NCBI RefSeq assembly: GCF_030161415.1
Contig: NZ_BSSU01000004.1
Span: forward strand, 1-64,000
From: Thalassotalea eurytherma
GTDB taxonomy: Bacteria > Pseudomonadota > Gammaproteobacteria > Enterobacterales > Alteromonadaceae
Length of the DNA stretch: 64,000 nt
Reading direction: 5' to 3'
Under the pieces are notes generated by a model. It searched no databases and was not told the origin of the DNA. It saw only the letters and a program-made list of their open reading frames with translations. The stretch's first letter is position 1, and each line of letters starts with the position of its first letter. Positions 26,438-35,924 of this stretch are shown here, in pieces. Both the position numbers and the translations under genes were made by a program.

Positions 26438-27664
26438 CTAGTCGCGCGTCACCTTAATTTGCTCGACTTGTTTAAAGGCTAATTCAGACGATTTTGACAA
26501 GGCAAAATCTAATTGAACTAGCGCATTCTTCATACCCGCATTAGATGCTTGGTACTGCCACTGCTTCAATGCCACTTTAGCACTCTTATCAAAGACGCCC
26601 GCAGGGGTTGCTTTAATAACTGAAACATTATCAACATCACCTGATGACGTAATGTCAAACTTCAACACTACAGAGCCTTCTAACTTTTGCTCTACAGCAG
26701 CTTTTGGGTATTTAGGCTCAATACGCTTTATCGGCATAATGTGCTCAGCCTTTTTCCCTTGAACGGCCTGATTAGGGCCAGCAAAACTCATTGCTGACAA
26801 ACTCATTAAAAAAGCGCCTATGACAACCAGTGATATTAACACTGAGCCTTTTGGGTTATCTTTTATAAACTGTATACGTTCAAACATCACGTTTTTATCT
26901 CCATATTCTTTAAAGGACAATTGAGCAAAACCAATAGGTACAGTTAATTGTGCTGCTGTGACTAAGGCTTTACTGTAGTTGATCCTGCAGTTTGTGTGTT
27001 TGCGCGCCAACACAGTTTCATCACAGGAAAGTTCTTGGTCACGGCGATAATAGCGAAAAGCTAACCATGCCAAGGGGTGAAACCACATTATTGCTAATAA
27101 TATTAGCGCAAATGCATTCCAGACTAGGTCATTACGTTGATAATGACAGAGTTCGTGTTCAAGGATCAGGGTTTGCTGCTCCTTTGAAAAATGCTGATTA
27201 AATTCTTCAGGAATCACTAACATCGGTTTAATAAGGCCAATGAGCATAGGACTAAACACATCATCACTTTGCCTAATATGTAAGCCTTCAACCTTAAAAC
27301 CTTCAATAGCAATGGGTTGCCATCGTTTTGCACGTTGAATTAGTACCAAGTGATTAATCAACAAATAGCCGACAAAAAGACAAAAACCAGTGAGCCACAA
27401 GTAAAAAGCCAAATCATAAATTGAATACCTATGTAACTGCTCATTAGCGACCACTAACACCTTTTGTACTTGTAATGAAGAATCCGGCGTTAATAGCCAG
27501 TTGGGAATATTGATGAGTGGTAAAATTAGAGATAGTGGCAAAAATAAATACAAGCGGTAGTACGTTTGGCTACCAACCAATGGTAATAGTAGTACCCTAG
27601 CAAGTACCAAAACGCTAGCAAGTACACTAAAGGGAATTATTGCTTCGATTAGCCAATCAATCAT
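26438..27664 (-). CDS. M56-family (BlaR1-like) membrane metalloprotease with C-terminal TonB domain
   Basis: 408 aa. The N-terminal half has several membrane segments and the gluzincin motif HELCH near residues 170-174 with the downstream Glu/Asp region (RRDQELSCDETVL). After another membrane segment near 285 (SVLISLVVIGAFLMSLSA), the C-terminus is a TonB-like domain (PKYPKAAVEQKLEGSVVLKFDI...KQWQYQ) and not a penicillin-binding sensor. In the BlaR1 family such proteins cleave a BlaI-type repressor in response to a cell-envelope signal; the TonB-type tail is likely the periplasmic sensor or an energy-coupling module. It overlaps the BlaI gene by 8 bases. Confidence 0.88.
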   Translation of the reverse strand: MIDWLIEAIIPFSVLASVLVLARVLLLPLVGSQTYYRLYLFLPLSLILPLINIPNWLLTPDSSLQVQKVLVVANEQLHRYSIYDLAFYLWLTGFCLFVGYLLINHLVLIQRAKRWQPIAIEGFKVEGLHIRQSDDVFSPMLIGLIKPMLVIPEEFNQHFSKEQQTLILEHELCHYQRNDLVWNAFALILLAIMWFHPLAWLAFRYYRRDQELSCDETVLARKHTNCRINYSKALVTAAQLTVPIGFAQLSFKEYGDKNVMFERIQFIKDNPKGSVLISLVVIGAFLMSLSAMSFAGPNQAVQGKKAEHIMPIKRIEPKYPKAAVEQKLEGSVVLKFDITSSGDVDNVSVIKATPAGVFDKSAKVALKQWQYQASNAGMKNALVQLDFALSKSSELAFKQVEQIKVTRD

Positions 27665-28031
27665 TCTCTTTCTCCCAAGAGCTGATCAATGCCTTTAATG
27701 ACTCAACATCTTCCTTTTCTAGTTGATTATGCTTAGCAAAGCCCGCCACCAACGGCGACAACTTACCACTGAATAGTCGCTGAACTAGCGATGAGCTTTC
27801 TTGCTCTTGATAGCTCTCTCGTTCGATTAATGGGTAGTAAAGATATCGACGTTGTTCTTTTTCAAAGCCCAGGGCTTCTTTCTTCACGAGTCGATTAAGT
27901 AGTGTTTTAACGGTTTTTTCATGCCACTGACGTTCTTCATTTAAACGCTCAACAATTTCTGCAGCGCTAAGAGGGTGTTGTTGCCAAATAACGTTTAAAA
28001 CTTCAAATTCTGCTTTACTGATTTCAATCAT
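27657..28031 (-). CDS. blaI: BlaI/MecI-family transcriptional repressor
   Basis: A 124-aa winged-helix repressor (KAEFEVLNVIWQQHPLSAAEIV; EKTVKTLLNRLVKKEAL is the recognition region). The RRYLYYPL wing and the helical dimer end include a segment that M56 proteases typically cut. It is followed with overlap by the M56-TonB gene. Two TACANNTGTA palindromes cover its promoter, so autorepression is likely. No beta-lactamase is nearby. What is sensed may be unrelated to antibiotics, so the symbol names the family only. Confidence 0.9.
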   Translation of the reverse strand: MIEISKAEFEVLNVIWQQHPLSAAEIVERLNEERQWHEKTVKTLLNRLVKKEALGFEKEQRRYLYYPLIERESYQEQESSSLVQRLFSGKLSPLVAGFAKHNQLEKEDVESLKALISSWEKEND

Positions 28032-28041
28032 GCCTTCAACT

Positions 28042-28055
28042 ATTACAAATGTAAT
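28042..28055 (-). promoter_or_regulatory. BlaI-type operator, proximal
   Basis: ATTACAAATGTAAT is a perfect palindrome containing TACAnnTGTA, the BlaI/MecI recognition core. It lies 11 bases before the repressor's start codon. Its centre is 26 bp from the second operator. Confidence 0.75.
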
Positions 28056-28065
28056 CTTAAATTAA

Positions 28066-28094
28066 AGATTACACCTGTAATCAATAAAGTCAAG
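28066..28094 (-). promoter_or_regulatory. promoter of the BlaI-M56 operon
   Basis: On the minus strand TTGACT (28094-28089), a 17-base spacer and TAATCT (28071-28066) form a good sigma-70 promoter. The distal operator lies inside it. Confidence 0.6.
28068..28081 (-). promoter_or_regulatory. BlaI-type operator, distal
   Basis: ATTACACCTGTAAT has palindromic arms and the TACAnnTGTA core. It overlaps the predicted -10 element, so occupancy would block transcription. Confidence 0.75.
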
Positions 28095-28114
28095 GAGATT
28101 ATTCATCGGTAGAG

Positions 28115-29080
28115 TTACGTTTTGTCCTGTTGATGTTTATGCTCATACATATGCTGGTCTGCATCTTCAATCAAGGCTTCAATGCAATGGTGAACTTTTG
28201 AATTTAAACTAACAATGCCGTATGAAAACTCTATTTGATAAGGGGCTTGTGACCGCTTATTAAAGTCATCTAGTTTTTCTTGAAAGCGTTCTAAAATGAA
28301 TTCAGCATCTTTTCGGCTAGTATTGGTAAAGAGCACGGCAAATTCATCGCCGCCCATGCGAGCAAAAATATCAGACTCTCGTAGTTCACGAGACAAAATA
28401 CGGCTAAAAGTAATAAGAACGTTATCACCGACCAAATGACCATGGGTATCATTAATGACCTTAAACCGGTCTAAATCGAAATAAACGAGCGATAGTTCCA
28501 AATGATGGCGTTTGCACATTTGAAAACTAAAGTTTGACAAGGTATTGAAGCCACGTCGATTCGTGATACCAGTAAGTTCATCTAAAGTTGATGTTTGCAC
28601 CGCTTCTAATTCACGCTCAGCTAACACAGCAAGATCTTCGAAAGCCTTGAGATCTTCGTCACTCAGCTTGCGTGGCTTATCGTCAATAATACAAAAGGTT
28701 CCCAAACGAGAACCATTAATACCTTTTAACGGGTATCCAGCATAAAACCGAATATTTGGATCTGCCGTCACAATAGGATTATTGGCAAAACGTTCGTCTT
28801 TGGTGGCGTCTTCGACAATTAAACAAGCGTCATACAAAATAGCGTGTCCACAAAAAGAAATGTCACGTCTAGTTTCACGAACAGGCAAGCCAAAACAAGA
28901 TTTAAACCATTGGCGATTGTCATCAACTAAACTAACCAAAGCGATCGGCACGTTAAACAGACGCTTGGCCATGCGCGTCAGTCGGTCAAAACGTTCTTCG
29001 GGTTCAGTATCAAGAATTTTCAATGCGTGCAAAGTTTGCAATCGCTCTAATTCATTGTCTGGAAATTTTGGTGTAATCAA
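28115..29080 (-). CDS. GAF-GGDEF diguanylate cyclase
   Basis: 321 aa. A GAF sensor (about 15-150; VPIALVSLVDDNRQWFKSCFGL, CGHAI) is followed by a GGDEF domain with an intact active site GGDEF (243-247). An inhibitory I-site RESD lies exactly five residues before it. It should make cyclic-di-GMP from two GTP and be product-inhibited. The start is TTG at 29080, supported by AGGGGG four bases upstream; no ATG is nearby. It adjoins the BlaI operon but has its own strand-upstream region. Confidence 0.93.
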   Translation of the reverse strand: MITPKFPDNELERLQTLHALKILDTEPEERFDRLTRMAKRLFNVPIALVSLVDDNRQWFKSCFGLPVRETRRDISFCGHAILYDACLIVEDATKDERFANNPIVTADPNIRFYAGYPLKGINGSRLGTFCIIDDKPRKLSDEDLKAFEDLAVLAERELEAVQTSTLDELTGITNRRGFNTLSNFSFQMCKRHHLELSLVYFDLDRFKVINDTHGHLVGDNVLITFSRILSRELRESDIFARMGGDEFAVLFTNTSRKDAEFILERFQEKLDDFNKRSQAPYQIEFSYGIVSLNSKVHHCIEALIEDADQHMYEHKHQQDKT

Positions 29081-29244
29081 TTTTCCCCCTGTCCGCTTTT
29101 TCTATGGTCACGAGCCCAGTATTAAGTATAGATGGAACTGACAAAAACGATGAAAGATTCGTCGTTTTTCTTGTGCAGTTTTTACGTTGACCATCACTAG
29201 GCCAATTGAAATAAAATAAATATAAAAAAGTTAGAGAATAATTA

Positions 29245-29273
29245 CTGAATGACGCCAAGGTTTTAGGTATAAT
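29245..29273 (+). promoter_or_regulatory. probable prfC promoter
   Basis: A perfect -10 TATAAT (29268-29273) is followed by the GTCGCGC discriminator. The hexamer 17 bases upstream (CTGAAT) is a poor -35. It lies 43 bases before the prfC start. Confidence 0.45.
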
Positions 29274-29316
29274 GTCGCGCTTTATTTTTTCGTATTCGCA
29301 TTAACAGGTAACTAGC

Positions 29317-30897
29317 ATGTCTGTACAACAGCAAGAAGTCGATCTCCGTCGTACCTTTGCCATTATCTCGCATCCAGATGCGGGTAAAACAACCATCACA
29401 GAAAAAGTTCTTTTATTTGGTCAAGCGCTTCAAAAAGCCGGTACTGTAAAAGGCAAAAAGTCAGGACAGCACGCAAAATCTGACTGGATGGAAATGGAAA
29501 AAGATCGTGGTATTTCTATCACCACCTCTGTCATGCAGTTTCCATATAACGATTGTTTAGTTAACTTGCTTGATACGCCAGGCCACGAAGACTTCTCAGA
29601 AGATACTTATCGTACATTAACTGCAGTAGATTCATGTTTAATGGTTATTGATACCGCCAAAGGTGTTGAGGATCGTACCATTAAACTTATGGAAGTAACG
29701 CGTTTGCGTGATACGCCAATCATTACCTTCATGAACAAAATGGACCGTGATACACGTGACCCAATGGAAGTCATGGATGAAGTAGAAGACGTACTTAAAA
29801 TAAAGTGTGCACCGATTACTTGGCCAATAGGCATGGGTAAAGAATTTAAAGGTGTATATAACATTTTGACTGATGAAACCGTGTTATACCAAACAGGTCA
29901 AGGTCACACAATTCAAGAAAAACGCATTATTAAAGGGTTAGATAACCCTGAACTCGACACAGAAATCGGTCATTACGCTGACGACTTACGTGAGGAATTA
30001 GAGCTTGTTATTGGTGCTTCTCACGAATTTGACTTAGATGAGTTCTTAGCTGGTGATTTAACACCGGTGTTCTTCGGTACAGCATTAGGTAACTTTGGTG
30101 TAGACCATATGCTAGATGGTTTAACTAAATGGGCACCTACCCCATTACCTCGTCAAACGAATGGTCGCGATGTAAAAGCTACTGAAGAAAAATTCTCAGG
30201 GTTTGTTTTCAAAATTCAAGCAAACATGGATCCTAAACACCGTGATCGTATCGCTTTCATGCGTATTGTGTCTGGTAAGTATTCGAAAGGCATGAAAATG
30301 CGCCAGGTTCGTATTGGTAAAGATGTTAAAATTGCCGATGCGGTAACCTTTATGGCGGGTGATCGTGCAAACGTAGAAGAAGCTTTTGCTGGGGATATTA
30401 TTGGTTTACATAACCACGGCAGTATTCAAATTGGTGACACCTTTACTCAAGGTGAAGAAATGAAATTTACCGGCATACCAAATTTCGCACCTGAAATGTT
30501 CCGCCGCATTCGTTTAAAAGACCCATTAAAAGCCAAACAATTACAAAAAGGCCTTATTCAGTTATCTGAAGAAGGTGCTGTACAAGTATTTAGGCCGTTT
30601 AACTCAAACGATATGATTGTTGGCGCCGTTGGTGTACTTCAATTTGAAGTTGTTGTTCAACGGTTAAAAACCGAATACAACGTAGATGCTATTTATGAAA
30701 CGATTAGCGTGGCTACGGCGCGCTGGTGTACTTGTGATGACGAGCGTACTTTGGAACAATTCCAGAAGAAAGCCTATGATAATCTAGCTTTAGATGGCGG
30801 CGATAATTTAACGTATATTGCTCCAACGATGGTGAACTTAAGCTTAGCGCAAGAGCGCCATCCTGATATTAAGTTCCACCAAACTCGCGAACACTAA
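29317..30897 (+). CDS. prfC: peptide chain release factor 3 (RF3)
   Basis: A 526-aa GTPase that recycles RF1/RF2 from the ribosome after termination. The G motifs are complete: SHPDAGKTT (P-loop), DTPGHEDF and NKMD. The later domains contain the RF3-specific stretch [20 protein letters not shown]. Its length is close to E. coli RF3 (529). Confidence 0.98.
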   Translation: MSVQQQEVDLRRTFAIISHPDAGKTTITEKVLLFGQALQKAGTVKGKKSGQHAKSDWMEMEKDRGISITTSVMQFPYNDCLVNLLDTPGHEDFSEDTYRTLTAVDSCLMVIDTAKGVEDRTIKLMEVTRLRDTPIITFMNKMDRDTRDPMEVMDEVEDVLKIKCAPITWPIGMGKEFKGVYNILTDETVLYQTGQGHTIQEKRIIKGLDNPELDTEIGHYADDLREELELVIGASHEFDLDEFLAGDLTPVFFGTALGNFGVDHMLDGLTKWAPTPLPRQTNGRDVKATEEKFSGFVFKIQANMDPKHRDRIAFMRIVSGKYSKGMKMRQVRIGKDVKIADAVTFMAGDRANVEEAFAGDIIGLHNHGSIQIGDTFTQGEEMKFTGIPNFAPEMFRRIRLKDPLKAKQLQKGLIQLSEEGAVQVFRPFNSNDMIVGAVGVLQFEVVVQRLKTEYNVDAIYETISVATARWCTCDDERTLEQFQKKAYDNLALDGGDNLTYIAPTMVNLSLAQERHPDIKFHQTREH

Positions 30898-30934
30898 ATT
30901 TCGTCGTAAAAATAATTTATGCTGCATTGTCGGC

Positions 30935-30983
30935 GTTATTTTTAAAAGTCACATAGGCAAGCTATGCTCCTATTAAAAATAAC
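30935..30983. repeat. nested inverted-repeat element between prfC and argS
   Basis: The outer arms GTTATTTTTAA (30935-30945) and TTAAAAATAAC (30973-30983) match perfectly over 11 bp. Inside, CATAG-GCAAG-CTATG (30952-30966) forms a second hairpin. There is no T-run in the prfC direction. The compact nested symmetry looks like a dispersed intergenic repeat family, which I cannot count from one copy. Confidence 0.55.
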
Positions 30984-31043
30984 TTGGCGGCTTTGCCTAA
31001 ATCCCTTTTACTTAGAAATTAAATTTTACTGTACAGAATTAAA

Positions 31044-31071
31044 CGTCATTCCCGCGACGGCGGGAATCTCA
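31044..31071. repeat. REP-like palindrome (ATTCCCGC...GCGGGAAT)
   Basis: CGTCATTCCCGCGACGGCGG and the following GAATCTCAT contain an 8-bp perfect stem (31048-31055 with 31060-31067). The same core (GTCATTCCCGCG-n-GCGGGAATC) is known as a dispersed intergenic repeat in many proteobacteria. It lies 30 bp upstream of argS. Confidence 0.65.
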
Positions 31072-31101
31072 TGCGAAATAGCAAAGAGAATGTGATTAAA
31101 G

Positions 31102-32853
31102 ATGAATATTAAACAACTATTATCAGACATCGTTTCAAAGGCCATGATCGATGCAGGCTTACCTGAAGGAACCAACCCAGCTGTAAGTCAATCAACTAAA
31201 CCTCAGTTTGGCGATTATCAAGCAAACGGTGTAATGGGTGCTGCAAAAAAATTAAAAACAAATCCTAGAGAGTTAGCAACAAAAGTTGTTGATGCATTAT
31301 CTCTTGAGCTTGTTGACAGTGGCATTGCTGAAAAAATTGAATTAGCAGGCCCAGGTTTTATTAACATTCATTTATCGAAACAATGGCTATCTCAGCAACT
31401 AGGCCAAGCAAGTAGTGACGAAAAGCTTGGTGTTAGTCAGCGTGAACAGCCTCTCAATGTTGTCGTTGACTATTCAGCGCCAAACCTTGCAAAAGAAATG
31501 CATGTTGGTCACTTGCGTTCAACGATTATCGGTGATGCAGTTGTTCGAGCGCTTGAGTTTAGAGGCGACAAAGTTATTCGTCAGAATCACATGGGTGATT
31601 GGGGTACGCAATTTGGCATGTTGCTAGCGCACCTAAGCGATAAACTAGAAGCTAATGAAGTTGCTGAAACTGCACTTGCAGATTTAGAAAACTTCTACCG
31701 TGAAGCCAAAATTCGCTTTGATGAAGAAGAAGGTTTTGCTGATCGTGCTCGTGAATATGTAGTAAGACTACAAGGTGGTGATGCCGATTGCTTGAAGCTA
31801 TGGCAACAATTTATTGATATCTCTATTCATCACAGTGAAGAGATTTACAACAAGCTTAATGTGACGTTAACACGTGAAGATATCATGGGTGAAAGTGCCT
31901 ACAACCCAGATTTACCCGTCGTTATTGATGAATTAATGGCGAAGAATATCGCCGTTGAAGATCAAGGCGCAAAAGTTGTTTTCATCGAAGAAATGGCAAA
32001 CAAAGAAGGTGAACCTTCAGTATTCATCGTTCAGAAATCAGGTGGTGGATACTTATATGCAACCACCGACTTATCTGCGTGTCGCTATCGTAGTAATGAT
32101 TTAAAAGCCGATCGCATTATTATTTTTACAGATGCTCGCCAAGCACTGCATTTCAAACAAGTAGAAATTGTAGCTCGCAAGGCTGGTTTCTTACCTGACA
32201 GTGTTATTTATGACCATTGCCCATTTGGTATGATGATGGGGGATGACGGCAAGCCATTTAAAACACGTACTGGTGGTACAATTAAGTTAGCCGACTTACT
32301 CGATGAAGCTGTTACTCGGGCTACTGATCTTATTAAAGATAAGAACCCAGAAATGCCTGCACAGCAGTTAGACGAAGTAGCTCGTAAAGTAGGTATTGGC
32401 GCAGTTAAATTTGCCGACCTATCTAAAAACCGTACCAGTGATTACATTTTTAACTGGAAAACAATGTTGAGCTTTGAGGGCGCTACCGCGCCATACTTGC
32501 AATACGCGTACTCACGTATTCAAAGTATCTTTACCAAAGCTGGCATTAATCAAAACCAGTTACCTACACAGGCAAGCATCGAAGCACCGCAAGAAAAAGC
32601 GCTTGCGCTTAAGCTATTGCAATTAGAAGAAGTATTAGATGCCGTTATTAGCGAAGGTACACCTAACTTACTTTGTAATTACCTATATGAGCTTGCAAGT
32701 TCATATATGAGTTTTTATGAAGCTTGCCCAATCTTAAAAGACGGCATTGACGAGCAAACCAAGCTTTCTCGCTTGGCACTATGTCAATCAATTGCTAACA
32801 CGTTAAACAAAGGCTTAGATATCTTAGGTATTGAAGTCATGGAACGTATGTAA
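31102..32853 (+). CDS. argS: arginyl-tRNA synthetase
   Basis: A 583-aa class I synthetase. Signatures are the N-terminal tRNA D-loop-binding domain (1-~100), the HIGH variant HVGH in [12 protein letters not shown], the [13 protein letters not shown] region replacing KMSKS, and the C-terminal all-helical anticodon domain (DALR) ending ..[12 protein letters not shown]. It has its own terminator just downstream. Confidence 0.98.
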   Translation: MNIKQLLSDIVSKAMIDAGLPEGTNPAVSQSTKPQFGDYQANGVMGAAKKLKTNPRELATKVVDALSLELVDSGIAEKIELAGPGFINIHLSKQWLSQQLGQASSDEKLGVSQREQPLNVVVDYSAPNLAKEMHVGHLRSTIIGDAVVRALEFRGDKVIRQNHMGDWGTQFGMLLAHLSDKLEANEVAETALADLENFYREAKIRFDEEEGFADRAREYVVRLQGGDADCLKLWQQFIDISIHHSEEIYNKLNVTLTREDIMGESAYNPDLPVVIDELMAKNIAVEDQGAKVVFIEEMANKEGEPSVFIVQKSGGGYLYATTDLSACRYRSNDLKADRIIIFTDARQALHFKQVEIVARKAGFLPDSVIYDHCPFGMMMGDDGKPFKTRTGGTIKLADLLDEAVTRATDLIKDKNPEMPAQQLDEVARKVGIGAVKFADLSKNRTSDYIFNWKTMLSFEGATAPYLQYAYSRIQSIFTKAGINQNQLPTQASIEAPQEKALALKLLQLEEVLDAVISEGTPNLLCNYLYELASSYMSFYEACPILKDGIDEQTKLSRLALCQSIANTLNKGLDILGIEVMERM

Positions 32854-32884
32854 TTTTGCGTTAATGCGTTCGAATTATTACACT

Positions 32885-32913
32885 AAGGCTATCAATCATT
32901 GATAGCCTTTTTT
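32885..32913 (+). terminator. argS terminator
   Basis: A perfect 11-bp stem (AAGGCTATCAA / TTGATAGCCTT) with a 3-base loop and a T-run to 32913. It ends exactly where the next gene's start codon begins (32914), so the downstream gene probably depends on readthrough or on a promoter inside argS. Confidence 0.88.
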
Positions 32914-33693
32914 ATGCGCTTTACAGACAGTCATTGCCACCTCGATTTTGATCCACTCAGTCATCAGCTACCCAACTTACTCTTAGCTTGCAGTGAAAGA
33001 AGCGTTAAACGAATTGTTGTGCCAGGAGTATCGCCTGATAATTGGCAACAGGTTTTGGCATTAAAAAGCACTAACCAGGTGACTATTTTTAAGGCCCTAG
33101 GCATTCATCCTTGGTATTTGAAAGGTTTAGATGAAAGCGTATTAGCTTGTCTGGAAAACTTAATAGTTAACAACCAAGATAAATTAGTGGCGGTAGGAGA
33201 AATAGGCATAGATGGCAAAATTGCAGAACAACAACATAACCTACCCCAACAAATTCAATTTTTTGATCGCCAATTAGCGATTGCTAGCAAACGTAAGTTA
33301 CCGGCTATTATTCATCATAGAAAGTCCCACCCAATCATTGTTGAACGACTAAAGAGTCTTCGTTTTGAACAAGGAGGGATTATTCACGCATTTTCAGGTA
33401 GTTATCAACAAGCTAAGCACTACATTGATAGAGGTTTTAAGTTGGGAATTGGCGGAACGATTACCTATGAGCGCGCAGAGAAAACGCGTAAAACCGTCTC
33501 AAAATTACCGTTAAATAGCATGGTATTGGAAACAGATGCGCCCTCAATGCCTATTTTTTCACAAAAAGAGCCACACAATAGCCCTTTAAACATTCCACTA
33601 ATTTTTAATTGTTTAACAAAGCTTCGCGCTGAATCCGCAGAACAACTCGCTTTTCAGTTAGAAAACAACATAACTTCAGCTTTCAATTTATGA
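32914..33693 (+). CDS. TatD-family metal-dependent hydrolase (YjjV-like)
   Basis: 259 aa from ATG 32914; an upstream TTG at 32899 lies within the terminator stem and is rejected. All metal ligands of the TatD family are present: DSHCHLDF, GEIGID, the His in AIIHHRK, HAFSG and ETDAPSMP. Family members act as DNA/RNA 3'-exonucleases or D-amino-acyl-tRNA deacylase-like hydrolases. The exact substrate cannot be told here. No clear Shine-Dalgarno is seen because the terminator occupies that space. Confidence 0.9.
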   Translation: MRFTDSHCHLDFDPLSHQLPNLLLACSERSVKRIVVPGVSPDNWQQVLALKSTNQVTIFKALGIHPWYLKGLDESVLACLENLIVNNQDKLVAVGEIGIDGKIAEQQHNLPQQIQFFDRQLAIASKRKLPAIIHHRKSHPIIVERLKSLRFEQGGIIHAFSGSYQQAKHYIDRGFKLGIGGTITYERAEKTRKTVSKLPLNSMVLETDAPSMPIFSQKEPHNSPLNIPLIFNCLTKLRAESAEQLAFQLENNITSAFNL

Positions 33694-33827
33694 AAACTTT
33701 AAGCATAAAAATCAACACGTTAAATTAAAAACACGTAATTACCGGTATATTTTGCAAACAAAACGGTTCATTTTTGAAAGTAAAGATGAAATAATACACA
33801 CTCAATTACACGTAGTAGGGTTGGATT

Positions 33828-33974
33828 ATGGCAACTTCAGAAGCAAATCAAACACAGTTTAATGAAAGCAACAACGAACAGAACACTTCATTAGAGCAGC
33901 AATTAGCTGACGCTAACAAGCAAATTGAAGAGCTAAGACTGCAAATCTCTTGGCTTGAGCGTTCATACGAATAA
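33828..33974 (+). CDS. 48-aa coiled-coil protein
   Basis: The frame MATSEANQTQFNESNNEQNT, then a heptad-like helix (LEQQLADANKQIEELRLQIS) ending WLERSYE. AGGG lies seven to eight bases before the ATG, and a strong terminator follows 30 bases after the stop, so it looks like a genuine monocistronic gene. The helix recalls SlyX-type short coiled coils, but it is shorter and the match is weak. Confidence 0.65.
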   Translation: MATSEANQTQFNESNNEQNTSLEQQLADANKQIEELRLQISWLERSYE

Positions 33975-34004
33975 TTGAGAACAGACCTATTCATTTGTTA
34001 TTCT

Positions 34005-34033
34005 GCGAGTTCATATGAACTCGCTTTTTTTTT
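34005..34033 (+). terminator. terminator of the 48-aa gene
   Basis: A palindrome GCGAGTTCAT-ATGAACTCGC is followed by nine T residues. It is a strong rho-independent terminator and independent evidence that the short upstream frame is transcribed. Confidence 0.92.
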
Positions 34034-34130
34034 ACGCGAAATAAAAAACAGAATCAAAAAGAAATATTACACAAGAAGCAACAAGCAAGTAACAACCGCT
34101 TATTTTACGATGCTATAACGGTATAGAAGC

Positions 34131-34742
34131 TCATTGATCTTTGTTTGTTTGGACACGAGCTACTCTTTTTTTCGACAAGCTACGCGCCAATAAAACACCG
34201 ATAATTCCCGCCAAAATAAAGAGCAAACGTGATTGCTCAAAAAGATGATTAATCGAATTCGTCAATGGCATTTTTATATGTTCATCATGCAAACTGATGC
34301 CTACATAGCCTAACAATTGAGTTGTTCTTATTTCGCCGATGAAATGTGTCGCTTTTAGCTGTGCTTCATCAACGTTTTCAGTTAATTGCGTGTTCAATTC
34401 GTCACGAGTATTTGCTAGTGATGACTTAGCGATAACTTGCCCAGTAGGATCATAAAAGGTGACTTTCCTTATGAAGGCTTGTTGACTTACTTGCTCAGCC
34501 AGCCGAGATAACGCTTTACGATCCCCTTGCTCAAGTGTAATAGCGGCGCTATTAGACAATTGTTGCAACTGAAGTTGCCCTACTTGCTGGTAGTATTCGT
34601 GAATATTTTCAGCGCTTTTTTGACTACTAATAAAGTGGATATTCAAAACAACCAACATAAGCACAATGACTATAGTTAATTGCAGAATTTTATTATAAAT
34701 CGTCGATAATTTAAGGTATAAAGGCAATTCGATTCGTTTCAT
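34131..34742 (-). CDS. ytjB: YtjB/Smp-family membrane protein
   Basis: 203 aa. Membrane segments lie near residues 20-42 (LTIVIVLMLVVLNIHFI) and near 170-188 (LLFILAGIIGVLLA), with a periplasmic region between them (KVTFYDPTGQVIAKSS) that looks Cache/PAS-like. It matches the SMP_2 (AhpA/YtjB) family encoded divergently from serB in enterics; the same divergent order is kept here. Function poorly known. Confidence 0.85.
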   Translation of the reverse strand: MKRIELPLYLKLSTIYNKILQLTIVIVLMLVVLNIHFISSQKSAENIHEYYQQVGQLQLQQLSNSAAITLEQGDRKALSRLAEQVSQQAFIRKVTFYDPTGQVIAKSSLANTRDELNTQLTENVDEAQLKATHFIGEIRTTQLLGYVGISLHDEHIKMPLTNSINHLFEQSRLLFILAGIIGVLLARSLSKKRVARVQTNKDQ

Positions 34743-34865
34743 AACATGAAAATTTTACACAGCTTAGCTTAACTATACTGGCTTAGCAGTAGTTTTAAAA
34801 TGTAAACGTAATAAATAGTTTAATAAAAACAATACAGATTTATCACCTCAAGGTTGTATTTAATT

Positions 34866-35924
34866 ATGTCGATGTCTCAATTTACGTTCGCTTCAATAGC
34901 CAATATGTCACTTGCTAACTTGATTAATATCGATGGATTAGCAGAGCTTCCAGCAACTTTTTGTTTTACAGAAACGTCAGTTATCGTGGCGCAGTCTGCA
35001 TTGTCTGCGCAAGGACAAGGACAAGGTTGCGAATTATCGAACGATAGTACGAGCAATCAACAAGATTTACAGCTTGTTGTATTTTCAGATATCAACATTT
35101 CAACACTTCATCAATTATGCCAAGCGTGTGATCTGCAGGTTCTTTCCATTGCGACAGTAAATCACCGAGTCAATACCGTTAGTGTTCGTTTCGATGTCAC
35201 TTCAGACGATATCGAGGTAAGCCGACAAAAATTGGCTAGTTTTAATATGGAAAAGAATATTGAAGCAGCGCTTGTTAAAGATGCACCAGTGCTAAATGAA
35301 CCTGGCTTACTTGTCATGGATATGGACTCAACAGCAATTAAAATTGAATGCATTGACGAGATAGCAAAACTTGCAGGCGTAGGGGAGCAAGTTGCAAAAG
35401 TTACTGAGCAGGCAATGCAAGGCAAATTAGACTTTAAACAAAGTTTGTATCAACGTGTCGCAACACTTAATGGTGCTGATGAAGCCATACTTCAATCAGT
35501 ATTAAATAAATTGCCTTTAATGGAAGGCCTTACTGAATTAGTAGCGGTTTTACGTCGTCATAACTGGCGACTGGCTATTGCGTCTGGTGGTTTTACTTAT
35601 TTTGCCGATTACTTAAAGGAAACACTACCATTAGATGCTGCGTTTTCAAACACCTTAGAAATTATCGACGGTAAACTAACGGGTAACGTATTAGGTGACA
35701 TTGTAGATGCAAATAAAAAGGCACAAGTACTCGTCTCACTTGCCAAAAAATATCAAATTGATGAAAGCCAAACCGTTGCCATCGGTGATGGCGCAAATGA
35801 TTTAGTTATGATGGCACAGGCACAACTTGGTGTTGCTTGTCATGCCAAAAATATTGTAAAACAAAAAGCCCAAACAAGCATAAACAAAGCGCCATTACAT
35901 ACCCTCATTCATTGGCTAGCTTAA
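34866..35924 (+). CDS. serB: phosphoserine phosphatase
   Basis: 352 aa from ATG 34866, the last step of serine synthesis. An N-terminal ACT-like regulatory region precedes the HAD domain. HAD motifs are the nucleophile MDMDSTAIKIECID, then SGGFTYF, the Lys region and the metal site GDGANDLVM. The start is uncertain: AAGG at 34850-34853 is 12 bases from this ATG, and a second ATG lies at 34872. The 3' end overlaps the convergent PilZ gene by 9 bases with no terminator between. Confidence 0.95.
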   Translation: MSMSQFTFASIANMSLANLINIDGLAELPATFCFTETSVIVAQSALSAQGQGQGCELSNDSTSNQQDLQLVVFSDINISTLHQLCQACDLQVLSIATVNHRVNTVSVRFDVTSDDIEVSRQKLASFNMEKNIEAALVKDAPVLNEPGLLVMDMDSTAIKIECIDEIAKLAGVGEQVAKVTEQAMQGKLDFKQSLYQRVATLNGADEAILQSVLNKLPLMEGLTELVAVLRRHNWRLAIASGGFTYFADYLKETLPLDAAFSNTLEIIDGKLTGNVLGDIVDANKKAQVLVSLAKKYQIDESQTVAIGDGANDLVMMAQAQLGVACHAKNIVKQKAQTSINKAPLHTLIHWLA

